Of a stretch of 64,000 nucleotides of DNA, positions 1 to 8,252 are shown in pieces. Below the pieces are notes generated by a model. It saw only the letters and a list, made by a program, of their open reading frames with translations, was not told where the DNA came from and did no database searches. The stretch comes from G963669295 sp963669295. Its GTDB lineage: Bacteria > Bacteroidota > Bacteroidia > Flavobacteriales_D > CALLUQ01. Each line of letters starts with the position of its first letter. Position 1 is the first letter of the stretch. A program made the translations under genes and the position numbers. The stretch lies in the NCBI GenBank assembly GCA_963669295.1, contig OY769938.1:5022001-5086000 (forward strand), given 5' to 3'.

Positions 1-314
1 GGTTATCAAAAACCAAAAGAATTTGAAACAAATAGCGTAAGCCGTGGGGCAATTTAGCATAACGACTAATTATAGGAGAAAACGCTAACGAAATTTTCAT
101 CAAGCGATGGCACGTGCAATTAATTTACCTGGTTGCAGTAAACCAGGCAGCGAAGCGACCGACATAATGTGCATTATACTGATCTAAACGCACATTGGCC
201 TTAAAGACAATGTTGATGCGTTTTGTCGTATAATTAACATTATGTTAAATTAGGTTTTCTGCAACCATCCCCCATATCCTAAGGTTTTGAGTAATTACAA
301 TAAATACAATGGTG
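1..314. other. Intergenic / edge region
   Basis: No complete gene is visible. In frame 1 the first 54 bases read as a plausible C-terminal tail ending at a TAG near 55-57, so an upstream plus-strand gene might end here, but this is too short to judge. An inverted repeat CCTGGTT-N6-AACCAGG lies near 129-148. I see nothing else that I can name. Confidence 0.3.
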
Positions 315-797
315 CTATAAGGTGCGGTACATTACCAACAAATCTACCCTACCATATTTGCGGTGGCGAAATCCACCAGGGCTTTTGCCCACAATTTCAA
401 AACCCAATTGCTGCCACAGCTTTATGGCGCCTTTATTGGTAGCCACCACCTCGTTGTATTGCATGGCTTCATAACCCAGCCGTTTGGCTTCGGCCAACGA
501 ATGCTCGCCCAGCAGCTTTCCTATTTTTCTTCCTCTAAACTTTTCACTTACCATATACCCTGCATTGCCAATGTGGTTGCCCAGCCCTGCTTTATTATCG
601 CGCAATATATAACTGCCACACACCGCATCGCCCTCTACCGCCACATACGTGCGCGTATCGGGCGCCATCCAATACGCTTCAAACACCTCATAAGTAGTAT
701 CGGCCGTATGCATAAACACATCTTCGCCAGCAATTACCTGCTGGTAAATGGCCCACAACTGCGCACTATCCGCCTTACTCGCTTTTCGAATTTCCAT
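315..797 (-). CDS. GNAT-family N-acetyltransferase
   Basis: A 160-residue protein of normal length for a stand-alone GNAT domain, an acetyl-CoA-dependent cytoplasmic acetyltransferase. The acetyl-CoA loop (motif A) is seen as RGRKIGKLLGEHSL around residues 88-101, preceded by the beta-strand segment GNAGYMVSEKF. The C-terminal ALKLWQQLGFE-like stretch (AIKLWQQLGFEIVG) is the usual motif B region. The start is an ATG. It is the last gene of a minus-strand cluster headed by a MarR regulator (marR, GNAT, small membrane protein, this gene), with a 52-base gap to the gene before it. The substrate cannot be read from sequence; small amines, antibiotics or amino acids are all possible. Confidence 0.85.
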   Translation of the reverse strand: MEIRKASKADSAQLWAIYQQVIAGEDVFMHTADTTYEVFEAYWMAPDTRTYVAVEGDAVCGSYILRDNKAGLGNHIGNAGYMVSEKFRGRKIGKLLGEHSLAEAKRLGYEAMQYNEVVATNKGAIKLWQQLGFEIVGKSPGGFRHRKYGRVDLLVMYRTL

Positions 798-849
798 TGC
801 GTTATTCTATTAATCGCTTCTGGTGCTATTGTTAATGCAGCACCCGTAG

Positions 850-1071
850 TTAGGTGAGTTTATACAATTGATGCAACCGATAACAATGTATTAAAGCAAA
901 CAACCCCGCACCCACCGCCAATGGCGTAGCACCAATCATGCAGCCATACACCAGGTAAATGCAGCTGGCCAACAGGTGCAGCCACCTGAATTTGCGCATA
1001 TTGCTCATGTTTACCGAAAGCAAACTAATGCCCAGGGCTGCATAGCCTAATATTTCAGTTATTACAGCCAC
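850..1071 (-). CDS. Small YgjV-like inner-membrane protein
   Basis: A 73-residue hydrophobic protein with about three membrane segments: ILGYAALGISLLSV, WLHLLASCIYLVYG and IGATPLAVGAGLFALIH. The pattern of an N-terminal ILG(F/Y) helix, a charged SNMRKFR turn and a G-A-x-P-x-A segment resembles the YgjV-type family of small membrane proteins; this is recognition by pattern only. The start is GTG and overlaps the end of the upstream acetyltransferase gene by 10 bases, which argues for translational coupling. The function is unknown; membership of the MarR cluster suggests a stress or export role, which is inference. Confidence 0.7.
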   Translation of the reverse strand: MAVITEILGYAALGISLLSVNMSNMRKFRWLHLLASCIYLVYGCMIGATPLAVGAGLFALIHCYRLHQLYKLT

Positions 1072-1544
1072 AACTCCATGCGTATGTCAGAGCGTTCGTA
1101 AGGCGTATCGCCCGGGTGTGGAATTTCTTTAAACCCTACCTTTTTATACAAGCTAAGTGCTGGAGTTAATTTGCGGTTCGAGTCTAAAAACAACCGTTGC
1201 ACCCCATGCTGGCCGGCATAATCTATACAAGCATACATTAGCTTTTGCCCTATGCGCAAGCCCTTGTAGGTTTCGGTAACCGCCATCTTCGACAGCTCAT
1301 ACTCGCCTGGCCCGCGTTTTATTAAGGCCACCGTGCCTACAATTGCATTCCCTACCCGGGCAAACAAAATTTGGCCGCCCGGTTCCATAATATACTGCTC
1401 AGGATGATCGAGTACTTTCCGGTCGTAATCTTCAATGTAAAAATACTTTTCCAGCCACTCGTAATTCAACGTGGCAAAATCTTTGGCGTATTGTGCATCA
1501 TATGCAATGATGTCTACAATCACTTGTTCCATTATCGCATCCAT
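1062..1544 (-). CDS. GNAT-family N-acetyltransferase
   Basis: A 160-residue GNAT domain protein. Motif A is seen as ETYKGLRIGQKLMYACIDYA around residues 100-119, and the motif B region as LTPALSLYKKVGFKEIP with the typical (S/A)LYKKxGF signature. It follows the MarR gene by 11 bases and overlaps the next gene by 10 bases, so it is almost certainly transcribed with them. A MarR regulator next to a GNAT enzyme is a frequent arrangement; such enzymes acetylate small molecules or protein N-termini. The substrate is not determinable here. The sequence differs clearly from the second GNAT at 315-797, so the two are not a recent duplication. Confidence 0.87.
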   Translation of the reverse strand: MDAIMEQVIVDIIAYDAQYAKDFATLNYEWLEKYFYIEDYDRKVLDHPEQYIMEPGGQILFARVGNAIVGTVALIKRGPGEYELSKMAVTETYKGLRIGQKLMYACIDYAGQHGVQRLFLDSNRKLTPALSLYKKVGFKEIPHPGDTPYERSDIRMELWL

Positions 1545-1555
1545 TTTTTAAGTTA

Positions 1556-2038
1556 TTATTTCAATTGTTCTAAGGTTCTATCTTTAAAGCCTTTGTGGTG
1601 CAAAAACCGCTGCTCTACCGCTTCAATAAAATTCAAGGCATCTAACCCCTCCAGCGCTTTTACCATGCCCGCAGTGCCGGCATCCCATATGGCTTCAAAC
1701 TCGGGCAGTTTTTTTAGTGCCCTTGCCGAAAGCTCCAGCACCCGCTTGCGCGTATCCTCCTTATCGCGCTCCGACTCCAGGTAGCCGGCCTTCATCATTT
1801 TATTGGTAATGGTAATTACCGAGGGGTGCGACATTTGTAGCTTCTCTGCTATTTCAGTAACCCCCAACCTGTCGTGCTTTTTTAAGAGTTTAAACACCAC
1901 ATACCAGTTGGGTTCTATGTCTACATCCAACTCGCTGTACAAGCGCCTACCCTCGTGCATCATGGCATCGCTAATGCGTTTTAACCGCATGGTAAACCCC
2001 AAATACCCTAATTCTTTAACAAAATCTTCGTTTTCCAT
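1556..2038 (-). CDS. MarR-family transcriptional regulator
   Basis: A 160-residue winged-helix dimeric repressor. The recognition region is seen as TEIAEKLQMSHPSVITITNK (about residues 75-94), followed by the wing segment SERDKEDTRKRVLELS, whose DxRxxxLxLT-like signature is diagnostic of MarR proteins. The N-terminal helix carries LGFTMRLKRISDAM and the C-terminal helices form the dimer interface. The start is an ATG. Two related palindromes flank a promoter box directly upstream, strongly suggesting autorepression. It leads a cluster with two acetyltransferases and a small membrane protein, which are likely its targets together with itself. Confidence 0.92.
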   Translation of the reverse strand: MENEDFVKELGYLGFTMRLKRISDAMMHEGRRLYSELDVDIEPNWYVVFKLLKKHDRLGVTEIAEKLQMSHPSVITITNKMMKAGYLESERDKEDTRKRVLELSARALKKLPEFEAIWDAGTAGMVKALEGLDALNFIEAVEQRFLHHKGFKDRTLEQLK

Positions 2039-2044
2039 TGCATT

Positions 2045-2095
2045 TATGTAGTTGACTACGCAAATATAAGCAATATATATGTAGTTAACTACATA
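2045..2095 (-). promoter_or_regulatory. marR promoter with two operator palindromes
   Basis: A perfect 18-base palindrome TATGTAGTTAACTACATA occupies 2078-2095, and an imperfect copy TATGTAGTTGACTACGCA occupies 2045-2062. Their offset is 33 bases, about three helical turns. Between them, on the minus strand, sits TATATTTG (2061-2068), a match to the Bacteroidota -7 consensus TAnnTTTG. A repressor dimer at the upstream palindrome would cover the -33 region, and one at the downstream copy would cover the transcription start. Read directly from sequence; assignment to MarR is inference from position. Confidence 0.75.
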
Positions 2096-2234
2096 AAGTA
2101 ATTAAGAAATAACATTTCAAACGAATAAATACGCTACAACCCTTAATGAATAAAGGATGCAAGCATTTGTTAAATAATGTGAAATAGTATTACATGAAAT
2201 CCCCTACCGGTACTGTGCGTGTGAAGCGTTGATC

Positions 2235-2663
2235 TTAACTTCGGCCATACAAGCCCATGCGGTTGCCTTCCGAATCGTAAAACTGGGCGTAGTAGCCCTG
2301 GGCATCGTCGATATAGGTTTTAGGAATAAGTGCCAACCTGCCATGGCCGCGATCTTTAATCAGCGTTTTTCGAATAATTACCTTGCCCCCATTGCGCTCA
2401 ATGGCTTCTTGCATTTCGTCGAATTTTCCTGAGGCATCAAAAAACAACCTTGGCCCTACCCCCTCTTCGGGCAGTTCGGCCACTTCAATTAATGCACCAT
2501 GAATGGGTTTTTGCCCACTCAAATCTTCCTTAAACATAGCATGAGGAATGCCGTTGAGTTCTTCCATAAAAAACTGGAAACCAAATACTTCATGGTAAAA
2601 CAGCATGGCTCGTTCTAACTCAGTGGCAGGAATTTGTATCCAAACAACGCTTTTGTGGCTCAT
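2235..2663 (-). CDS. VOC-superfamily (glyoxalase/bleomycin-resistance-like) protein
   Basis: A 142-residue protein with two beta-alpha-beta-beta-beta modules. Visible family features are VVWIQIPATELERAMLFYHEVFGF at the N-terminus (cited in part) and YYAQFYDSEGNRMGLY at the C-terminus, where the final glutamate-type metal ligand position appears as DSEGN. Members are metal-dependent glyoxalases, dioxygenases or drug-binding proteins; this single-domain form is often annotated as a glyoxalase-like protein and its substrate is unknown. It stands alone on the minus strand with 97 bases to the next gene upstream and about 200 bases to marR downstream. The start is an ATG. Confidence 0.85.
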   Translation of the reverse strand: MSHKSVVWIQIPATELERAMLFYHEVFGFQFFMEELNGIPHAMFKEDLSGQKPIHGALIEVAELPEEGVGPRLFFDASGKFDEMQEAIERNGGKVIIRKTLIKDRGHGRLALIPKTYIDDAQGYYAQFYDSEGNRMGLYGRS

Positions 2664-2760
2664 AGTGCATTTGCTTTAGTGCCATGAAGGTAACAAATAC
2701 TTGCAAAAGTAAGCACATTGCCTTTGCCGATTTCACCAACAACGGGCAATCGTTGTTCGA

Positions 2761-4041
2761 TTACAGCCCACACTCCGTTTTTAGGGCCTTGTACTTCTTA
2801 AAATCGTCCATCAACTCGAGGTTCATGGTTATTTGCATGAGCGTTTTAAGAACAATGGCATCGCATGGCTCAATGGCCTGTGCTTTTTGTAGCGGCTCGT
2901 AGGCCTTTTTAAACCAACCATTGCCTTCTTTTTGCAGGGCATCAGCTTTATTAAAATCGTCGGTTTCGTTGGCCATTTGGTACAACGCCACCCCTCTATT
3001 TACATACAAAGCACCCAGGTTAAACAGTGCCAATAACTTAGTATCGTCTATTGCAATGGCTTTTTTGTACATAACTTCTGCCTTATCAGCATCTGTTTTT
3101 TCCAACAGCTGCGCATAGGCCACATGTATGGTGTAGTTGTTGGGTTCTTTAGCCACGCTGGCTTCAAACGCCTGTAGGGCTTCTTGCAACTTATCGGGGT
3201 AGTTCAGGTAAATGTCGAGTTCAAATTTGCCCAGGTCCTCCATGGCATAATCGTACTGCTGCTTCAGTTGCCCCCAGGTGGTGGCATCGTAGCTATCTTT
3301 ATTGGCTTTCAGCTTATCCCACTCCCCTTTTACTACCAGCTTACCGCCCTGCACAGTGGCAAGAGCAGCGTTTAAATCGCCGGTTTGATAACGCTCTATC
3401 AATGCCTTGCGGTAGTACATATAGGCACACATCAAATCGGGCCTTTTATGCACATTTTTTTCGAACGTAGTAATGCCTTTTGTAAAGTTTTTGTAGGCTT
3501 GCACCGTATCTTTCATACCCAGGAATGTTTGTCCCAGCATATCGTAAGGCAGGTAGTTATAAGGATCTATTTCAATGCTCGCCTCCATGTAGCGGGTAAT
3601 GGTAAGGTACAGGGTGTTAATGTAATCGCCACTTCCTTGTGCGCTATAGCTGCTGTTCAGCAACATTAACCCCGCTTGTAGTAACATGGGGTTAATCAGT
3701 TTCTTTTCGGCCAGTATTTTTTGGCGCAGCTTGCCATCGTCGCGCTTCAATGCTTTGTTTAAATCTTCGTAAGCATTCAATATGGCAAACTGATCGCTTA
3801 CTGTACCGGCTTTTGCTTCTTCGCGCATTAAGGCAATGCGCGTTTTGGCCCGGTAAAAATAGCCCTTTGTAGCATTTTTTGGTTTAAGCAGGTCAGGAGC
3901 GCCCAGCGCTTCGTTAAAGTTGTTGAGGGCTTCTTTATACTGGCCGCCATCGTAGTTTACCATGCCAGAGGTAACCTTGCTATCTTGCGCCATAACACAT
4001 GTAACGGCAAAGGCTAAGAAAAGAGTGAACAGCTGTTTCAT
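2761..4041 (-). CDS. Exported TPR-repeat protein, paralogue of the next gene
   Basis: A 426-residue protein with a cleavable signal peptide (MKQLFTLFLAFAVTCVMAQ) and tetratricopeptide repeats through most of its length, for example YDMLGQTFLGMKDTVQAYKN near residue 165 and NYTIHVAYAQLLEKTDADKA near residue 300. It is predicted periplasmic or surface-associated and to act as a protein-binding scaffold. Its C-terminal third (ALFNLGALYVNRGV, then an insert, then PLQKAQAIEP) aligns by eye with the same part of the protein at 4179-5309, so the two are tandem paralogues. A terminator lies between them, so they can be expressed separately. No partner can be named. Confidence 0.85.
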   Translation of the reverse strand: MKQLFTLFLAFAVTCVMAQDSKVTSGMVNYDGGQYKEALNNFNEALGAPDLLKPKNATKGYFYRAKTRIALMREEAKAGTVSDQFAILNAYEDLNKALKRDDGKLRQKILAEKKLINPMLLQAGLMLLNSSYSAQGSGDYINTLYLTITRYMEASIEIDPYNYLPYDMLGQTFLGMKDTVQAYKNFTKGITTFEKNVHKRPDLMCAYMYYRKALIERYQTGDLNAALATVQGGKLVVKGEWDKLKANKDSYDATTWGQLKQQYDYAMEDLGKFELDIYLNYPDKLQEALQAFEASVAKEPNNYTIHVAYAQLLEKTDADKAEVMYKKAIAIDDTKLLALFNLGALYVNRGVALYQMANETDDFNKADALQKEGNGWFKKAYEPLQKAQAIEPCDAIVLKTLMQITMNLELMDDFKKYKALKTECGL

Positions 4042-4130
4042 AGTAGTAGTGCTTATTTTCCTGGGTCAATATAACAAATCTAATGCCATGTTGCATTAGC
4101 CGCTATACGATGTAGTACGTATTTTAAACA

Positions 4131-4164
4131 AAAAAAAGGGGCATCGTTAAGAAGCCCCTTTTTT
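4131..4164. terminator. Bidirectional rho-independent terminator
   Basis: An A-run followed by GGGGC, an 11-base loop, GCCCC and a T-run (4131-4164). Because A- and T-runs flank the stem, it can work in both directions. It directly follows the stop of the minus-strand TPR gene at 4179 and would end the gyrA-TPR transcription unit. Confidence 0.85.
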
Positions 4165-4178
4165 GATATCAATTATAA

Positions 4179-5309
4179 CTAGTTTTTTAGCTTTTCGTTT
4201 ACCACATTGTACTTATCAGTCATGCTTAACCTGGCGTACAATTGCTTTAGCGAAGCCAATGTATTTCTATCATCTGGCTTCAACTGCTCTGCCTTTTCAA
4301 GGTAAGGCAATGCTTTTTTAAAGATGGCATTTACCTCTTCAATGGCTGCCTTATAGGCTTTGTCGTCTTCAATTTCATTGGCTTTGTTGTTTTTTTCAAC
4401 CCCCTGGTTAAAGTACAATGCACCAAGGTTATAGTTGGCATCAAAGTACTCGGCATCCAACTGCAAAGCACTGGCATAAGCTTTTTCGGCCTCTTCGTAC
4501 TTTTTAAGGTTGTCGTAAACACTACCAATAGAGAAAAACAAAATGGGGTTGTTGGGGTCTTTTTCAATGGCCAACTTCAAGTTGCTTTCAGCCTCTTCAA
4601 ACTTTCCCTCTTTCAAGTAATAGTTCAACTCGGTAATAATAAGGTTTTGATCGTTCGGGTTTTTCTCGCGTCCTTCTTTCAATGCTTTTAAGGCTTCATC
4701 GTCTTTGCCTTGTTTTTGATACAAGTAAACAATAAAGTTGTACATGTTAGAGGTTTTATACCCCATATCAGCACACTGTGTGTAGTACTTAATGGCATTG
4801 TCATAATCTTCCGATCGTTCGGCAGCCAACCCGGCATTGTATATGGCAAGGGTATCGGTTACACCTAAAATTTCGGCAATAAAAATGGTGGTTTCAAATG
4901 CCTGAAAAGCTTCTTTGTATTGCTTTTCGTTAAACATTTGTACCCCGGCATTTAACAGCATGTTTTCTCCAATGCGCAAGTTCTTTTTAATGTCGCTGCT
5001 GTAACGATCTTTGGTATCGAGTTCAAACACCTTTTTATACGACTCGCCCGCTACCCTTAACGGATCTTCGTGCAAGTTGCGAATTTCCACATCTTGCGAA
5101 CCAAAGATGGAGAAGTAAATGTTTCCTTTATAATACCAGGTTTTAGCTTGCGCTCCTGTTTTAGCGTGTGCTGAAGCCGCGTCAATGTTTTCCTTAGCTT
5201 TATCCAGCTCTCCCGACTTCATGTAGTTATAGGCATTTACCACTTTGGCCGGCTGTGCAAAGGCAGCAACGGTAGCTAGCGATAATGCGAACGACAGTAC
5301 TTTTTTCAT
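4179..5309 (-). CDS. Exported TPR-repeat protein downstream of gyrA
   Basis: A 376-residue protein starting at the ATG at 5309; the TTG two codons upstream is a less likely start. The signal peptide is MKKVLSFALSLATVAAFAQP. At least seven TPR motifs follow, including AWYYKGNIYFS-like (TWYYKGNIYFSIFG), ILFFSIGSVYDNLKKYEEAE and DANYNLGALYFNQGVEKNNK. The protein probably sits in the periplasm as a scaffold. A TPR gene directly downstream of gyrA is a recurrent arrangement in Bacteroidota as far as I recall. It lies 82 bases after gyrA in the same direction and ends at a strong terminator. It is a paralogue of the protein at 2761-4041. Confidence 0.88.
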   Translation of the reverse strand: MKKVLSFALSLATVAAFAQPAKVVNAYNYMKSGELDKAKENIDAASAHAKTGAQAKTWYYKGNIYFSIFGSQDVEIRNLHEDPLRVAGESYKKVFELDTKDRYSSDIKKNLRIGENMLLNAGVQMFNEKQYKEAFQAFETTIFIAEILGVTDTLAIYNAGLAAERSEDYDNAIKYYTQCADMGYKTSNMYNFIVYLYQKQGKDDEALKALKEGREKNPNDQNLIITELNYYLKEGKFEEAESNLKLAIEKDPNNPILFFSIGSVYDNLKKYEEAEKAYASALQLDAEYFDANYNLGALYFNQGVEKNNKANEIEDDKAYKAAIEEVNAIFKKALPYLEKAEQLKPDDRNTLASLKQLYARLSMTDKYNVVNEKLKN

Positions 5310-5391
5310 GATCAAATGATTTGATGTTCTTTTAATTGCGATGCAAATTTAAAATTAATTCCACATCTTCATTAGCAATTTCCTTGCCATT

Positions 5392-7995
5392 CTATTCTTC
5401 ACCTCCTTCATCACTGCCTGCATCATCAGGTGTATCAGTGCTTTCAGCGTTATTGGCATCGGCCGAACCTTCGCCCTCAGTAGTGCCTTCTACTCCCTCT
5501 TCTCCTTCTAGCATTTCTTCGTCTTCATCTTCTCCACGATCTACTTTGGCTACTGCAGCAATGGCGTCGTTTCCTTTCAGGTTAATTAAACGTACCCCTT
5601 GTGTGGCACGGCCCATGGTTCTAAGGTCGGCCACGTGCATACGAATGGTTAAGCCCGATTTGTTGATGATCATCAAATCATCATCATCGGTAACACTCTT
5701 TATGGCAATCAGCTCGCCCGTTTTATCGGTAACATTAAGGGTTTTCACCCCTTTACCACCACGGTTGGTGATGCGGTATACCGGCTCTCCATCTTCAGGG
5801 TCGTTCAGGTAAGTACGCTTACCATATCCTTTTTCCGATACCACCAATACCGTTTGTACAGCAGCATCTTCAATGGCAATCATGCCCACTACCTCGTCGG
5901 TATCGCTGCCCATTTTAATGGCACGTACTCCCGAAGCATTACGCCCCATTGGGCGTACAGTACTTTCGTTAAAACGAATGGCACGGCCCGATTTTACCGC
6001 CAACAGTATTTCATCTTCGCCCGAAGTAAGCTTGGCTTCCAACAACTGATCGCCTTCGCGAATGTTGATGGCAATGATACCGTTTTGACGAGGGCGTGAG
6101 TACGCCTCTAACGTGGTTTTCTTAATCACCCCGTTTTTGGTACACATTACAATGTAATTGTTGTTGATGTAATCTTCGTCTTTCAGGTCTTGCACATTAA
6201 TATAAGCCAACACCTTATCATCTTGTTCTATATTAATAAGGTTTTGGATGGCACGTCCTTTCGATATCTTGGTGCCTTCAGGCACTTCAAACACCCGCAT
6301 CCAAAAGCATTTTCCTTTTTCGGTAAAAATGAGCAGGTAGTTGTGGTTTTTCGATACAAACAAATGCTCTAAAAAGTCTTGATCGCGGGTAGTACTTCCT
6401 TTAGAGCCTACACCTCCCCTGTTTTGCACTTTGTATTCACTAAGCACAGTACGCTTAATGTAACCCATGTGCGAAATGGTAATGGCCACTTCATCGTTGG
6501 GAATCAAATCTTCAATACGCATTTCATCGGCAGAGTATTCAATTACCGATCTTCTTTCATCGCCATACTTCTCTTTTACCTCGGCCAACTCTTCCTTAAT
6601 AATATCCATCCGCATATCTTCATTGTTCAAGATGGATTTTAAGTGCTCAATCAACTTCATTAACTCGGCATGCTCTTCCTTAATCTTATCGCGCTCCAGT
6701 CCGGTAAGCTTTTGCAGTCGCATGTCCAAAATGGCCTTGGCTTGTATTTCCGACAGGTTAAACTGGCCCATTAAACCATCTCTTGCATCCTCTGGCGTGC
6801 GCGAAGCGCGAATAAGTGCAATCACTTCATCGAGGTTGTCTAACGCAATCAACAAGCCTTCAAGAATGTGTGCGCGCTCTTCGGCTTTTCTTAATTCGTA
6901 TTGTGTGCGGCGTACTACTACTTCGTGGCGGTGCTCCACAAAGTTGGCAATCATGTCTTTAATGTTAAGCACTTCGGGCTTACCGCCTACCAGGGCAATG
7001 TTGTTCACACTAAACGACGATTGCAATTGGGTGTACTTAAACAACTTGTTCAGCACTACGTTAGGAATAGCGTCGCGCTTCAATTCGTATACAATACGCA
7101 TTCCTTTACGATCCGATTCATCGCGGATGTCCGAAATGCCATCAATCTTTTTATCGTTCACCAACTCGGCCGTTTTGCGAATCATTTCGGCCTTGTTTAC
7201 CATGTAAGGAATTTCGGTAACAATAATTACCTCCCTACCGGTTTTGTTTTGTTCAAAGCTGGTAGTGGCACGCATTACCACTTTGCCCTTACCAGTTTCA
7301 AAGGCATTTTTTACACCTTCATACCCATAAATAATACCTCCGGTTGGAAAGTCGGGCGCCTTAATGTGCTGCATCAACCCTTCAATATCAATCTCTCTAT
7401 TGTCAATATAAGCCACAGTAGCATCTACCGTTTCGCTTAAGTTGTGAGGCGGCATATTGGTGGCCATACCCACAGCAATACCACTGGCACCATTTACAAT
7501 AAGGTTGGGAATACGAGTAGGCAGTACTGTAGGCTCGTTAAGCGTATCATCAAAGTTGGGCGAAAAATCTACCGTGTCTTTATCGAGGTCAGAAAGCAAC
7601 TCTTCCGCAATCTTGCGCAAGCGTGCTTCGGTATAACGCATGGCTGCCGGACTGTCACCATCGATCGAGCCAAAGTTACCCTGGCCATCTACCAACGGGT
7701 AGCGCAACGACCACTCCTGGGCCATACGTACCATGGTATCGTAAACCGAAGTATCGCCATGGGGGTGGTACTTACCCAGTACTTCCCCAACTATTCTTGC
7801 TGATTTTTTATAGGAGCTGCTGGCCCTTACCCCCAACTCCAACATGCCGTACAATACCCTACGGTGCACCGGCTTTAAGCCATCTCTCACATCCGGTAAA
7901 GCACGAGAAACAATCACCGACATCGAATAATCGATGTAGGCCGATTTCATTTCCTCTTCTATGTTGATGGGGATAATTTTTTCTCCTTCTGCCAT
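5392..7995 (-). CDS. gyrA: DNA gyrase subunit A
   Basis: An 867-residue protein, full length for GyrA. It introduces negative supercoils with GyrB. The N-terminal winged helix holds the catalytic tyrosine in AMRYTEARL (Tyr121, equal to E. coli Tyr122). The quinolone-resistance region reads KYHPHGDTSVYDTMVRMAQ, so the position equivalent to E. coli Ser83 is Thr82, with Asp86 equivalent to Asp87. The C-terminal beta-pinwheel carries a GyrA-box-like QNRGGVGSKG, which separates it from ParC. The last about 50 residues are a very acidic tail rich in Glu, Asp and Gly. The gene is divergent from clpC across a 257-base intergenic region and upstream of a TPR gene. Confidence 0.98.
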   Translation of the reverse strand: MAEGEKIIPINIEEEMKSAYIDYSMSVIVSRALPDVRDGLKPVHRRVLYGMLELGVRASSSYKKSARIVGEVLGKYHPHGDTSVYDTMVRMAQEWSLRYPLVDGQGNFGSIDGDSPAAMRYTEARLRKIAEELLSDLDKDTVDFSPNFDDTLNEPTVLPTRIPNLIVNGASGIAVGMATNMPPHNLSETVDATVAYIDNREIDIEGLMQHIKAPDFPTGGIIYGYEGVKNAFETGKGKVVMRATTSFEQNKTGREVIIVTEIPYMVNKAEMIRKTAELVNDKKIDGISDIRDESDRKGMRIVYELKRDAIPNVVLNKLFKYTQLQSSFSVNNIALVGGKPEVLNIKDMIANFVEHRHEVVVRRTQYELRKAEERAHILEGLLIALDNLDEVIALIRASRTPEDARDGLMGQFNLSEIQAKAILDMRLQKLTGLERDKIKEEHAELMKLIEHLKSILNNEDMRMDIIKEELAEVKEKYGDERRSVIEYSADEMRIEDLIPNDEVAITISHMGYIKRTVLSEYKVQNRGGVGSKGSTTRDQDFLEHLFVSKNHNYLLIFTEKGKCFWMRVFEVPEGTKISKGRAIQNLINIEQDDKVLAYINVQDLKDEDYINNNYIVMCTKNGVIKKTTLEAYSRPRQNGIIAINIREGDQLLEAKLTSGEDEILLAVKSGRAIRFNESTVRPMGRNASGVRAIKMGSDTDEVVGMIAIEDAAVQTVLVVSEKGYGKRTYLNDPEDGEPVYRITNRGGKGVKTLNVTDKTGELIAIKSVTDDDDLMIINKSGLTIRMHVADLRTMGRATQGVRLINLKGNDAIAAVAKVDRGEDEDEEMLEGEEGVEGTTEGEGSADANNAESTDTPDDAGSDEGGEE

Positions 7996-8159
7996 AATGT
8001 CTTACTTTAAATTATTGCACAATATTTGCTATCCAATTTAAGGAAGCCCGAAAATACCCATTTTATGGCTGAAAAGAGGCATGAAAAAAGGGGGAATTAC
8101 TAACAATTTTTTGTTGATAAAAATGGTTTTTTCAACAAACGGTACAACTCCCTTATTTA

Positions 8160-8167
8160 TATTTTTG
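8160..8167 (+). promoter_or_regulatory. Candidate -7 box for clpC
   Basis: TATTTTTG matches the Bacteroidota -7 consensus TAnnTTTG, 85 bases before the clpC start. No convincing -33 TTTG element is visible at the expected distance, so the assignment is tentative. Confidence 0.4.
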
Positions 8168-8252
8168 AAATGCTGCTAAATACAGCTAAATTAGAGGGGT
8201 AGAAAACTATTTTGGGGCGAAGAACGTTTATAAAGAAGAAAGGGATTTATTT

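Noticed and set aside
6467..7207. A 246-codon open frame antisense to gyrA
   Set aside because: A shadow of gyrA; Ser/Arg-rich translation with no domain pattern.
7700..7790. GyrA position 82 is Thr rather than Ser, considered as a quinolone-resistance mutation
   Set aside because: Thr occurs naturally at this position in several bacteria, so resistance cannot be claimed from one sequence.
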